Shown here: piece by piece, positions 1 through 7,208 of the stretch
Layout: the number at the start of each line of letters is the position of its first letter
How positions within the stretch are numbered: position 1 is the first letter of the stretch
Notes under the pieces: model-generated
Seen by the model: the letters and a program-made list of their open reading frames with translations, nothing else
Told to the model about the DNA's origin: nothing
Databases searched by the model: none
Translations under genes and position numbers: made by a program
From: Nitrospinae bacterium RIFCSPLOWO2_12_FULL_45_22
Lineage (GTDB): Bacteria; 2-12-FULL-45-22
Reading direction: 5' to 3'
Length of the DNA stretch: 15,805 bases
Assembly (NCBI GenBank): GCA_001803565.1
Contig: MHDQ01000278.1
Span: forward strand, 1 to 15,805

Positions 1-1
1 T

Positions 2-52
2 AAGACCCAGCTTTTAATGAAAGAGGGCTTCATTGCCCCACCCCCGGAATAA
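2..52 (+). CDS. C-terminal end of an unidentified plus-strand gene (partial)
   Basis: An open frame enters from the left edge and reads KTQLLMKEGFIAPPPE before a TAA at 50-52. The ending is protein-like, and the repeat element R1 begins 17 bases later, which fits a gene end converging on folD. Sixteen residues are too few to identify a family, and an open frame this short can occur by chance. I assign no function. Confidence 0.3.
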   Translation, partial: KTQLLMKEGFIAPPPE

Positions 53-69
53 AAACGTAAAGCTCAAAG

Positions 70-200
70 CAAGGCTTATCGTAAGACGTTAGGGGTAAGG
101 CGTGAGTAGAAATTTTTCTTACCCCTTACCCTCTTACTCCTTACCCCTCACGGTTGATTTGGCTGAAAGCTGATGGCTGAGCGCTCACTTGCAGCTTATA
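70..200. repeat. R1: hairpin word-array element between convergent genes
   Basis: The block starts with CAAGGCTTATCGTAAG (70-85). It continues as an imperfect inverted repeat in which CGTTAGGGGTAAGG (86-99) faces CCTTACCCCTCACG (139-152). It ends with CACGGTTGATTTGGCTGAAA (149-168) and further GCTGA words to about 200. The two named end blocks recur in inverse orientation in R2 (1553-1572, 20/20; 1668-1683, 15/16). The internal stem between convergent genes could act as a bidirectional terminator; that is inference. The folD frame ends inside this element. Confidence 0.8.
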
Positions 201-1013
201 AGCCGTTAGGGTATTTTTGAGGAGCATAGTTACGGTTAGAGGCCCAACCCCTCCTGGCACCGGGGTGATGTAGGAGACTTTATCCAGGACATTATCAAAG
301 TCTACATCACCCACGGTCTTCCCTTCTTTAAAGCTTATACCTATATCTATTACTACTGCCCCTGGTTTGACCATGTCCCGGGTTATCAGGCCAGATTTTC
401 CTACCGCACTAATCAGAATATCCCCCTCCCTGGTCACATAGGCTAATTCTTTGGTATATTTATGACAAACGGTCACGGTGGCCCCTTTATTTAGCAGCAA
501 TAAGGATAAGGGTTTACCTACAATATAGCTACTACCCACAATAACTGCATGCCGGCCAGCTATGGGGATGCTATTCCTTTCCAAAAGCCCCATTACTCCT
601 AATGGTGTGCAGGGTACTAAACCAGGATTAGCAGAGAAGAGCCGCGCTACATTATAGGGATGGAACCCGTCAACATCTTTAAGCCAGGAGATAGCCTCAA
701 TAACCCTGGATTCTCTGATATGTTCCGGTAAAGGTAGTTGTACCAATATACCATGAACATTTTGGTTTCCGTTGAGGTGCTGAATGATGCTAAGTAGGTT
801 ATCTTCCGGGATATCGCTGGGTAGGGAATAAGAATATGAGGCAATACCTACTTCTTCACAGGCCTTCTTTTTGTTCCTTACATATACCTGAGAAGCAGGG
901 TCTTCACCAATAAGGATAACGGCCAGGCCCGGGGGCTCAGGATAATGCTGGATTTCTTGCCTTATCTCTTCTCTTATCTGATCAGATAGCTCTTTGCCGT
1001 ATAAGATCGCCAC
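141..1013 (-). CDS. folD: FolD: methylenetetrahydrofolate dehydrogenase / methenyltetrahydrofolate cyclohydrolase
   Basis: This is the cytosolic bifunctional enzyme that interconverts 5,10-methylene-, 5,10-methenyl- and 10-formyl-tetrahydrofolate, supplying one-carbon units for purines and formyl-Met. Visible hallmarks are the catalytic Y44-VRNK-K48 region, the substrate-site DVDGFHPYN near residue 115, a Rossmann motif (VIVGSSYIVGKP, about 155-166) and the closing PVPGGVGPLTVTMLLKNT. Length (290 aa) is normal for the family. The ATG lies 7 bases after the response-regulator stop and has no strong ribosome site, so translational coupling is likely. The last 17 or so residues (from LQVSAQPSAF) and the TAA are encoded by R1 GCTGA-type words, so the native C-terminus has probably been replaced. 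Confidence 0.96.
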   Translation of the reverse strand: MAILYGKELSDQIREEIRQEIQHYPEPPGLAVILIGEDPASQVYVRNKKKACEEVGIASYSYSLPSDIPEDNLLSIIQHLNGNQNVHGILVQLPLPEHIRESRVIEAISWLKDVDGFHPYNVARLFSANPGLVPCTPLGVMGLLERNSIPIAGRHAVIVGSSYIVGKPLSLLLLNKGATVTVCHKYTKELAYVTREGDILISAVGKSGLITRDMVKPGAVVIDIGISFKEGKTVGDVDFDNVLDKVSYITPVPGGVGPLTVTMLLKNTLTAYKLQVSAQPSAFSQINREG

Positions 1014-1020
1014 CGGGTCT

Positions 1021-1506
1021 TTATCTATTATAATGAAATGCCAGGTTCTGCCCTACTTCTTCAACTAATTCCTTCATAGCAAAAGGCTTCAGGATAAAAC
1101 CATCTGCCCCTTTACTAAGGGCATTTGCCCTTTCATCCTCGATCTTATCCCCACACATACCATAACTAGCCAGGATAATAGCCCTGGTCTGAGGATACTC
1201 CCTCTTTATATGGCGCAATAGTTTATAGCCGATATGTTCTTCTTGAATCTCCGGCAAGCAGCCTTTGATCTGTTCGGCCAATTGCCTTGATTCATAATCA
1301 CCACAGACAGAGATGTCTAATTCTAAGATGGCCAGATCAATCCTTTTAGTCCTAAAGAGTGCCAGCGCCTCTTCTGGATCACGGGTGCCCGCTACCGCAT
1401 ATGCTGCCTCCGGGTAAGTAAGCCCCAATAGTTCTTCTAAAGGCTCCATAAGTTTAGATGCCTGGCTATCCACCAACAAAACCTGAGTTTTTCTATCTAA
1501 CTTCAT
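1021..1506 (-). CDS. Atypical single-domain response regulator (receiver domain)
   Basis: A 161-aa protein made only of a CheY-like receiver fold, with no output domain. The first strand is QVLLVD (D13), the third strand is DLAILELDI (57-65), the switch residue is S114 in ILASYG and the conserved lysine is K140 in LKPF. Two things are odd. By motif spacing E62 falls where the phosphorylated Asp is expected, and D64 is the only nearby alternative. About 25 extra residues (66-90) separate strand 3 from the GYKLLRHIK helix. Only one of the usual two acidic residues follows strand 1. It may signal without phosphorylation or by protein contact; the partner kinase is not in view. An AGGAGG ribosome site precedes the ATG. 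It lies between the methyltransferase gene and folD on the same strand and is probably co-transcribed with them. Confidence 0.85.
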   Translation of the reverse strand: MKLDRKTQVLLVDSQASKLMEPLEELLGLTYPEAAYAVAGTRDPEEALALFRTKRIDLAILELDISVCGDYESRQLAEQIKGCLPEIQEEHIGYKLLRHIKREYPQTRAIILASYGMCGDKIEDERANALSKGADGFILKPFAMKELVEEVGQNLAFHYNR

Positions 1507-1520
1507 GCCCTCTAACCTCC

Positions 1521-1711
1521 TGATCAGAAGCTTTCAGTTGTCAGCAGTCAGTTTTCAGCCAAATCAACCGTGGGGCGTAAGGAGTAAAAAATCCGTAAGT
1601 CGTAAGGCGTGAGGAGAAATTCTTTTTACCCCTAACGCCTAACGCCCTCACGCTTTGTCCCTAACGGCTTACGATAAGTCTTGCTGATCGCTGAATGCGG
1701 AATGCTGACCG
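1521..1711. repeat. R2: nested inverted word-array element, inverse copy of R1
   Basis: Outer arms are CAGTCAG/GCTGA-type words (1521-1560 and 1681-1710). Inner arms are GTAAGGCGTGAGG-type words (about 1590-1612) facing CCTAACGCCCTCACGC (about 1637-1652). TTTCAGCCAAATCAACCGTG (1553-1572) is the exact reverse complement of R1 149-168. CTTACGATAAGTCTTG (1668-1683) matches the reverse complement of R1 70-85 at 15 of 16 bases. The material between the blocks differs in detail and in length, so R1 and R2 are diverged copies with conserved ends. The element lies between the methyltransferase gene and the response regulator gene, and the stop of the former lies inside it. Confidence 0.8.
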
Positions 1712-2220
1712 CTTATATTTAACCCTTCCAGCTCCAGTAGCCTCTTCTTTATCTCTACTCCGCCGGAATATCCTCCTATTTTACCATCAGAGCGGATTAC
1801 GCGATGGCAGGGGATAATGAGAGGGATGGGATTCTGCCCATTGGCTTGACCAACAGCCCGTTGGGCATAGTCTGATCCTATTTGTTGCGCTATCTCCTGA
1901 TACGACCTGGTATGGCCATAGGCAATCTTCTTAACCTCTCCCCATACTCGCCTCTGGAATGGTGTTCCTTGAGAGATGTCTAGCTCATACCCGGCAAACT
2001 CCTTCCTTTCGCCAGCCAGATAAGATAAGATACTCCTTTTTAGCTCTTTTCCTGACCCTGGGTCTTTAACTGTATGGGCTTTGAGGCGCTCCTTGAGCTT
2101 TTGACAAAACTCTTCCTCTCCTCGGTCATTCAATGATAACTGACATATACCCGTTGGAGAAAAGGCCATATATATCATACCAATAGGGGAAGCGAAATAA
2201 TTGTAATACACCCTTTTCAT
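1669..2220 (-). CDS. ogt: Methylated-DNA--protein-cysteine methyltransferase (O6-alkylguanine repair)
   Basis: A suicide DNA repair enzyme that moves the alkyl group from O6-methylguanine to its own cysteine. The active-site PCHRV is present (C138, H139, counted from the ATG at 2220), preceded by the wing/helix region GTPFQRRVWGEVKKIAYGHTRSY in two overlapping motifs and followed by IGGYSGG. The frame is open up to 2274, but the ATG at 2220 has AAGGAGGT at 2231-2238 and the upstream part overlaps the promoter, so 2220 is the start (183 aa). The final 12 or so residues (GQHSAFSDQQDLS region) and the TAA lie in repeat R2, so the tail is probably acquired. The symbol ogt is used for the general family; ada-type sensor domains are absent. 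Confidence 0.94.
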   Translation of the reverse strand: MKRVYYNYFASPIGMIYMAFSPTGICQLSLNDRGEEEFCQKLKERLKAHTVKDPGSGKELKRSILSYLAGERKEFAGYELDISQGTPFQRRVWGEVKKIAYGHTRSYQEIAQQIGSDYAQRAVGQANGQNPIPLIIPCHRVIRSDGKIGGYSGGVEIKKRLLELEGLNISGQHSAFSDQQDLS

Positions 2221-2230
2221 TATTAGACCC

Positions 2231-2238
2231 ACCTCCTT
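2231..2238 (-). promoter_or_regulatory. Ribosome binding site that fixes the methyltransferase start
   Basis: AAGGAGGT on the minus strand ends 10 bases before the ATG at 2220. It selects this start over the longer in-frame opening at 2274. Confidence 0.85.
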
Positions 2239-2245
2239 ACGGTTT

Positions 2246-2274
2246 ATAATAGTCCGTGGGACAAACCATGTCAA
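2246..2274 (-). promoter_or_regulatory. Sigma70-type promoter for the methyltransferase gene
   Basis: Reading the minus strand, TTGACA (2274-2269) is followed by a 17-base spacer and TATTAT (2251-2246). Transcription would start near 2239, giving a leader of about 19 bases that begins at the ribosome site. It may also serve the response regulator and folD downstream. Confidence 0.75.
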
Positions 2275-2345
2275 ATGGTAAAATGAGATGAGTATATGAC
2301 AAATGCCCAGAGATGAATGTTACGAAACATTAGCGGGAAATTTCC

Positions 2346-2374
2346 TTGACAACCCTAAAAACGATAGCTATAAT
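2346..2374 (+). promoter_or_regulatory. Perfect-consensus sigma70 promoter of the plsX-fab operon
   Basis: TTGACA (2346-2351), a 17-base spacer and TATAAT (2369-2374) match the consensus at all twelve positions and in spacing. The predicted transcription start is near 2381, about 37 bases before the DUF177 ATG. No operator palindrome is obvious around it. It points away from the promoter at 2246-2274, so 2221-2417 is a divergent control region. Confidence 0.85.
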
Positions 2375-2417
2375 CACCCATTCATTGATAAGTCCTCTGC
2401 CAAGAGGTGAGTAGCAG

Positions 2418-2963
2418 ATGAGTAATTTTTGGCTGGATGTAGCAGATTTACCCCAGGGTGGTCGGAAACTACAATATGTCTTTGATTTCAAGGGCTTAAA
2501 TAAGAGACTGGGTGATGTGAAGCTGGCTGCCCCAGTAGACTTTCACGGAGAGGTATATAAGTTTAATGAACAGGTTATCCTGAAGGGGGAGATATCATCG
2601 GTTTTAAGGCTGAGCTGTAGTCGCTGTCTGGAATCCTTTTCCTACCCTTTCCAGTCAGAATTTGTCCTGGATTATTTCCCAAAGGAAGAGGAGCTTCTAG
2701 AAGAAGAGAAAGAACTGGGAGAGAAAGATTTAATCGCCTCTCATTATACTAATAACCGAATTGACCTGTCAGCTACAGTAAGAGAGCAGATATTTTTGTC
2801 TATCCCGATAAAACCTTTATGCCTACCCCAGTGTAAGGGTTTATGCCTCGAGTGCGGCTCTAATCTAAATGTTTCTCATTGTGATTGTTTTACTGAGAGA
2901 ATAGATGATCGGTTATCAGTGCTAAAAAAATTAAAGGTAGAATTAAAAGAAAATAAAAAGTGA
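2418..2963 (+). CDS. DUF177 (YceD-type) metal-binding family protein
   Basis: A 181-aa cytosolic protein of the DUF177 family, almost always encoded just before rpmF, as here. Cysteines cluster as C67-x2-C70 in LSCSRCLESF and as C135, C139, C143, C146, C155 and C157 near the C-terminus, suggesting zinc binding. An acidic stretch (about 88-103) separates the halves. In other bacteria family members have been tied to 23S rRNA accumulation or L32 and membrane-lipid coordination; the precise job here is unknown. AGAGGTGAG stands at a normal distance before the ATG. It is the first gene of the operon, with 12 bases to rpmF. Confidence 0.9.
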   Translation: MSNFWLDVADLPQGGRKLQYVFDFKGLNKRLGDVKLAAPVDFHGEVYKFNEQVILKGEISSVLRLSCSRCLESFSYPFQSEFVLDYFPKEEELLEEEKELGEKDLIASHYTNNRIDLSATVREQIFLSIPIKPLCLPQCKGLCLECGSNLNVSHCDCFTERIDDRLSVLKKLKVELKENKK

Positions 2964-2975
2964 GAATGGATTAAG

Positions 2976-3158
2976 ATGGGAGTACCAAAGAGAAAAACTT
3001 CTAGAGCCAGGCGAGATAAACGTCGGACCCATAAAAAACTCCGGGTACCTAATATAACTCTCTGCCCCCAATGTCAGGAAGCGAGACTACCCCATCAGGT
3101 TTGCCTTAGCTGTGGCTTCTATGATGGGAAGCAGGTTCTAGAAGTCAAAGAAGGTTGA
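2976..3158 (+). CDS. rpmF: Large ribosomal subunit protein bL32
   Basis: A 60-aa basic protein of the 50S subunit. The start MGVPKRKTSRARRDKRR is the family signature, and a zinc ribbon is formed by C30-x2-C33 and C43-x2-C46. Length is usual for the zinc-bearing form. It is followed by plsX with 2 bases between its TGA and the chosen plsX ATG, the classic bL32-plsX linkage of ribosome and membrane synthesis. Confidence 0.97.
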   Translation: MGVPKRKTSRARRDKRRTHKKLRVPNITLCPQCQEARLPHQVCLSCGFYDGKQVLEVKEG

Positions 3159-3160
3159 AG

Positions 3161-4240
3161 ATGAATGTCGCAGTTGATGCAATGGGTGGTGACTATGCCC
3201 CAGCGGCAGTAGTAGAAGGGGCGGTTTATGCCGCTAGAGAGGCCGGCCTCGCTATCACCCTGGTAGGCGATGAAAAGAGGGTCTTAGAAGAACTCAAGAA
3301 ATTTCCTCACGATAATCTCCTGATAACTATTAAACCCGCTTCCGACGTGATTGAGATGGGAGAGTCCCCTTCTTTAGCCTTAAGGAGAAAGAAGAATTCT
3401 TCCATAAAGGTAGCTATGGAATTGGTTAAATCGGGAGAAGCTGCAGCGGTAGTCAGCGCTGGCAATACTGGGGCAATCCTGGCTTCATCTATTATGATCC
3501 TTAAACCATTAAAAGGGATAGAGAGACCTACCCTGGCTAGCTTTCTTCCTACAGCCAAAAGCGGTCAGATGACTATATTGGTGGATGCAGGGGCTAATGT
3601 AGATTGTAAAGCCCATAAATTGCTTCAATTCGGCATAATGGGCCATGCTTATGCTCAATACATTTTGGATAAAGAGTCTCCTAAAATAGGGCTTTTAAGT
3701 ATAGGAGAAGAAGATAACAAGGGCAATGAAGCATCTAGAGAGGCATTCCAATTGTTTAACCGCTCCGGCCTTAATTTTATCGGTAATGTGGAGGCTAAGG
3801 AGGTCTTTCGGGGGACAGCCGATGTGCTGGTTTGCGATGGTTTTACCGGCAATATAGCCCTGAAGATCGGCGAAAGCCTGGCCGAGATGTTTATTAGTGC
3901 TATAAAGGGGGCCTTTTCCAGGAATCTCTTTTCTAAAATGGCTTATTTCTTTATGAAGACCCCTTTTCAGGAGCTCAAGGCAAAAATAGATTATTCTGAG
4001 TATGGTGGCGCCCCTCTGCTGGGCATTAACGGTATATGTATCATTGGTCATGGTAGCTCTTCCTCTAAGGCCATAAAGAATGCCATAATATTAGCCGCTC
4101 GGTTAGCAGAAAAAGACTTGAATGCCCGCATAAGCCAGGAGATAACCTCTCGTCTCGGTATCCAAACTGTCCCGGGGAAAAAATCGGCCTTTTTAAGCTG
4201 GATCAGACCATATCATCAGGGAGAAAAAGAAAACCTATGA
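3161..4240 (+). CDS. plsX: PlsX: phosphate acyltransferase
   Basis: A peripheral membrane enzyme that turns acyl-ACP into acyl-phosphate for PlsY, the first step of phosphatidic acid synthesis. The start MNVAVDAMGGDYAP is diagnostic, as are SAGNTGA (about 100) and the VLVCDGFTGNIALK and GGAPLLGINGICIIGHG segments. Length is 359 aa, slightly above the common 330-345. The frame also opens at a TTG (3155) inside the rpmF end, but the ATG at 3161 has AAGG about 6 bases upstream and gives the canonical N-terminus. Its stop overlaps the fabH start (ATGA at 4237-4240), so the two are translationally coupled. Acyl-ACP from the downstream fab genes is its substrate. Confidence 0.97.
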   Translation: MNVAVDAMGGDYAPAAVVEGAVYAAREAGLAITLVGDEKRVLEELKKFPHDNLLITIKPASDVIEMGESPSLALRRKKNSSIKVAMELVKSGEAAAVVSAGNTGAILASSIMILKPLKGIERPTLASFLPTAKSGQMTILVDAGANVDCKAHKLLQFGIMGHAYAQYILDKESPKIGLLSIGEEDNKGNEASREAFQLFNRSGLNFIGNVEAKEVFRGTADVLVCDGFTGNIALKIGESLAEMFISAIKGAFSRNLFSKMAYFFMKTPFQELKAKIDYSEYGGAPLLGINGICIIGHGSSSSKAIKNAIILAARLAEKDLNARISQEITSRLGIQTVPGKKSAFLSWIRPYHQGEKENL

Positions 4241-5220
4241 TAAATGCAAAGATATTTGGGGTAGGATCTTATTGCCCGGAGCCGATTTTGGCCAATAAAG
4301 ACTTAGAAAATATAATAGAAACTACTGATGAATGGATCGTATCAAGAACCGGTATCAGAGAAAGGCGGGTCGCCCCTAAAGAAGAGATTACCTCTGACTT
4401 AGCCTTCAAAGCCTCTGAAAGGGCCTTAGCAGATGCTGGTATCAGTGCAGAAGAATTAGACCTGCTCATACTAGGCACTACTACACCAGATATGATCTTC
4501 CCCTCCACTGCTTGCTTTGTTCAGGCAAAGCTAGGGGCAAACAAGGCCGCCGCCTTCGACCTGGCAGCTGCTTGTTCCAGCTTCATCTATGCCCTGTCAG
4601 TAGCTAATAGTTTTATCAAAACCGGCTCTTACCGTACTATCATGGTCATCGGTGTGGAAATAATGACCCGGATAGTAGATTGGACTGATAGAAATACCTG
4701 TATATTATTTGGCGATGGGGCAGGGGCGGCTGTGCTAAAGAGGGCGGAGGATAATTCTAGCGGTATACTCTCGACCCATATCTATAGTGATGGTAATTAC
4801 ACTAAACATCTATATGGGCCGGGAGGTGGCACCCTTCATCCCGCCAGTCACGAAACCGTTGACCAGAGGCTCCATTTTATTAAGATGAATGGTAATGAGA
4901 TTTATAAAGGGGCGGTGAAGGCCATGACAGAAGCAGCCAGAGAAGCCCTTAGTTATAACAACCTCCAACCAGAGAATATAGACCTCTTCATACCCCACCA
5001 GGCCAATCGCAGGATTGTGGATGCGGTAGTAGAGAAATTACAAATATCTGTAGGAAAAACCTTTATCAATGTAGAAAAGTATGGCAATACCTCTTCTGCC
5101 TCTATCCCTATTGCTTTAGATGAAGCGGTAAAACAGGGTAGGATCAAAAAGAATGATTTAGTCTTGCTGGCCTCTTTTGGTGCAGGGTTTACCTGGGGCT
5201 CAGCCCTAATCAGGTGGTAA
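4237..5220 (+). CDS. fabH: FabH: beta-ketoacyl-ACP synthase III
   Basis: Condenses acetyl-CoA (or another short acyl-CoA primer) with malonyl-ACP to begin fatty acid synthesis. The catalytic triad is visible: C113 in AAACSSF, H254 in PHQANRRI and N284 in YGNTSSAS. The N-terminal ETTDEWIVSRTGIRERR is typical for primer binding, and 327 aa is standard. The start overlaps the plsX stop by four bases. The end overlaps a possible GTG start of fabK, but fabK more likely begins at 5229. It shares the operon promoter at 2346. Primer preference cannot be read from sequence here. Confidence 0.97.
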   Translation: MINAKIFGVGSYCPEPILANKDLENIIETTDEWIVSRTGIRERRVAPKEEITSDLAFKASERALADAGISAEELDLLILGTTTPDMIFPSTACFVQAKLGANKAAAFDLAAACSSFIYALSVANSFIKTGSYRTIMVIGVEIMTRIVDWTDRNTCILFGDGAGAAVLKRAEDNSSGILSTHIYSDGNYTKHLYGPGGGTLHPASHETVDQRLHFIKMNGNEIYKGAVKAMTEAAREALSYNNLQPENIDLFIPHQANRRIVDAVVEKLQISVGKTFINVEKYGNTSSASIPIALDEAVKQGRIKKNDLVLLASFGAGFTWGSALIRW

Positions 5221-5228
5221 TTTCTCTT

Positions 5229-6179
5229 ATGATAAAGACCAGATTATGTGACCTTTTGGGCATAGAATATCCTATTATCCAGGGGGGTATGGCCTGGGTA
5301 TCTACCGCAGAGCTGGCTGCCGCCGTATCAGAAGCAGGGGCGCTAGGAATCATTGCTGCGGGAAATCTCACGGCTGAAGAAGTCCGAAAAGAGATCAGGA
5401 AGGCTAAAGAACTTACCCAAAAACCCTTTGGGGTAAATGCCCTCCTTTTATCACCTTTTATTGAGGAGGTTATGGCGGTAATTATAGAAGAAGGGGTAGA
5501 GGTAGTAGCGACCGGGGCAGGCAATCCCGGCAAATATATCCCTGGACTAAAAGAAAAAGGGATCAAGATAATACCACTAGTAGCCTCGGTAGCGTTAGCT
5601 AAACGCCTGGAGCGACAGGGAGTAGATGCTGTGGTAGCAGAAGGGATGGAGTCCGGGGGCCACATCGGGGAAGTTACTACCATGGCCTTGGTACCCCAAA
5701 TAGCCCAGGCCCTTAAAATACCGGTCATAGCAGCCGGAGGTATCGCTGATGGTCGGGGTATAGTAGCAGCGTTGGCCTTAGGGGCTCAAGGAATACAGAT
5801 GGGATCTAGATTTGTCTGTTCGGTCGAGTGTACTGCGCACTCAGCATTTAAAGAATTCTACCTTAAAGCAAAGGATAGGGATACAGTGGTCACAGGATAT
5901 TCCACTGGTCATCCAGTAAGGATATTGAGAAATAAACTCTCGCGCGAATTTGAACGACTGGAAAGAGACGGGGCCTCACCAGAAGAATTGAATAAATTAG
6001 GGGAAGGAAAACTCAAGGCAGCAGCCGTTGATGGAGACATCGAATATGGGTCAGTGATGGCTGGCCAGATTGTGGGCTTGATCGAAGACATATTACCGGT
6101 AAAAGAGATAATACAGAAGTTAACCCAGGAGGCTGGCGAAATCATAAAATCCTTACCCCAGAATCTTATTAAGACGTAA
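5229..6179 (+). CDS. fabK: FabK-type enoyl-ACP reductase II (FMN-dependent)
   Basis: Reduces trans-2-enoyl-ACP in the last step of each elongation cycle, using FMN and NAD(P)H; it replaces FabI. The protein opens MIKTRLCDLLGIEYPIIQGGM, typical of the FabK/nitronate monooxygenase TIM-barrel family. It carries the proposed catalytic histidine (H145 in MESGGHIG), the FMN phosphate-binding VIAAGGIADGRG and the closing ALGAQGIQMGSRF. The frame opens at a GTG at 5214 inside fabH, but the ATG at 5229 gives the normal N-terminus and has GGTGG 11 bases upstream. The length is 316 aa. Nitronate monooxygenase is the alternative call, but the fab operon context favours FabK. Repeat R3 follows directly. 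Confidence 0.92.
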   Translation: MIKTRLCDLLGIEYPIIQGGMAWVSTAELAAAVSEAGALGIIAAGNLTAEEVRKEIRKAKELTQKPFGVNALLLSPFIEEVMAVIIEEGVEVVATGAGNPGKYIPGLKEKGIKIIPLVASVALAKRLERQGVDAVVAEGMESGGHIGEVTTMALVPQIAQALKIPVIAAGGIADGRGIVAALALGAQGIQMGSRFVCSVECTAHSAFKEFYLKAKDRDTVVTGYSTGHPVRILRNKLSREFERLERDGASPEELNKLGEGKLKAAAVDGDIEYGSVMAGQIVGLIEDILPVKEIIQKLTQEAGEIIKSLPQNLIKT

Positions 6180-6180
6180 T

Positions 6181-6260
6181 TAGGTTAATAGGTCATCGGG
6201 TCACCAGGGGATTAGGTAACCTAATAACCCAATGACCCAATAACCCTATAACCCTATAAT
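6181..6260. repeat. R3: inverted word-array element between fabK and fabD
   Basis: A palindromic centre ATTAGGTAACCTAAT (6211-6225) is flanked by arms of GGTCAT/GGGT words. The left arm 6191-6217 and the right arm 6219-6245 match as reverse complements at 20 of 27 positions. Further CCCTATAA words run to the fabD ATG. It fills the whole 81-base gap between the two genes. It may fold in the mRNA just before fabD, which has no clear ribosome site. Confidence 0.75.
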
Positions 6261-7208
6261 ATGACCATAAAAAAGATTGCCTTTATCTTCCCCGGTCAAG
6301 GTTCGCAATATGTAGGTATGGGGAAAGATTTTTTTGCTGCCTATCCGATAGCTAAAGAGCTCTTCTCTCAAGCTAATGCGATACTTGGATACGACATGGC
6401 AAAGCTATGCTTTGAAGGGCCAGAAGAAGAGCTAAGGTTAACTATCAATACTCAACCCGCTATCTTCTTAAATAGCCTGGTAGCTCATAGGATACTGGAA
6501 CAGGAAGGAATTCGACCGCAGATGGTTGCGGGCCATAGCCTGGGAGAGTATTCGGCCTTAGCAGCCGCTAACACTATTGGCTTTGCCGAGGCACTAACTT
6601 TGGTTAGGAAGCGGGGTCAGTTGATGCAAGAGGCTGTGCCAGCAGGTAAAGGGGCTATGGCTGCTATTATGGGCCTTGATACTCAAGCCGTGGAAAAGGC
6701 CTGCGCGAAGGTGAGTAATAAAAATAATGTTGTCCAGATAGCTAATTATAATTGTCCGGGCCAGGTAGTAATCTCTGGAGAGAAAGAAGCGGTAGAAGAG
6801 GCTATGGCTTATACTAAAGAGCTGGGGGCTAAAAGAAACCTCCCTTTGCCTGTTAGCGCTCCTTTTCATTGTCCGCTCATGGAGCCAGCCGAAGAAGGAC
6901 TCCTGGCTGAACTGGAAAAGATACCATTCAAGGACCCCTCCTTCCCTATTGTAGCCAATCTCAAAGGAGAGGCAGTATATACCGGTATAGCAGCTAAAGA
7001 AGCCTTAAAGAGGCAGATAACTTCACCGGTAAGATGGGAAGAGTCTATGCGGTATTTGTTGAGCCAGGGGATAGAGGCCGTAGTAGAAGTAGGCCCGGGC
7101 CAAGTCCTTTTAGGATTGCTGAAGAGGATAGACAAAGGAGTTATCGGGTTAGGGGTAGAAGGCACGGCTAGCTTGCAAAAGACTCTGCAAGCCTTAAAGG
7201 CCAGGTGA
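6261..7208 (+). CDS. fabD: FabD: malonyl-CoA:ACP malonyltransferase
   Basis: Loads malonyl groups from CoA onto ACP to supply the condensing enzymes. The GQGSQ loop (12-16), the catalytic serine S93 in GHSLGEYSAL, R118 in the VRKRGQLMQ segment and H203 in PFHCPLM are all present. Length (315 aa) is typical. The ATG is preceded by CCCTATAAT words of repeat R3 and no purine-rich ribosome site, so initiation may depend on the flow of ribosomes from fabK or on R3 folding. The TGA stop (7206-7208) lies in the first bases of repeat R4, so the C-terminus may have been trimmed or set by that element. Confidence 0.96.
   Translation: MTIKKIAFIFPGQGSQYVGMGKDFFAAYPIAKELFSQANAILGYDMAKLCFEGPEEELRLTINTQPAIFLNSLVAHRILEQEGIRPQMVAGHSLGEYSALAAANTIGFAEALTLVRKRGQLMQEAVPAGKGAMAAIMGLDTQAVEKACAKVSNKNNVVQIANYNCPGQVVISGEKEAVEEAMAYTKELGAKRNLPLPVSAPFHCPLMEPAEEGLLAELEKIPFKDPSFPIVANLKGEAVYTGIAAKEALKRQITSPVRWEESMRYLLSQGIEAVVEVGPGQVLLGLLKRIDKGVIGLGVEGTASLQKTLQALKAR

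Noticed and set aside
70-1711. CRISPR array or direct-repeat array in R1/R2
   Set aside because: Words vary in length and sequence, are inverted instead of direct, and have no regular unique spacers or cas genes.
2221-2274. Longer N-terminus for the methyltransferase starting at 2274
   Set aside because: It overlaps the -35 and -10 elements and lacks a ribosome site, whereas 2220 has AAGGAGGT and the family start.
3695-4051. Minus-strand 118-codon frame inside plsX
   Set aside because: It is antisense to highly conserved plsX codons and shows no ribosome site or recognisable motif.
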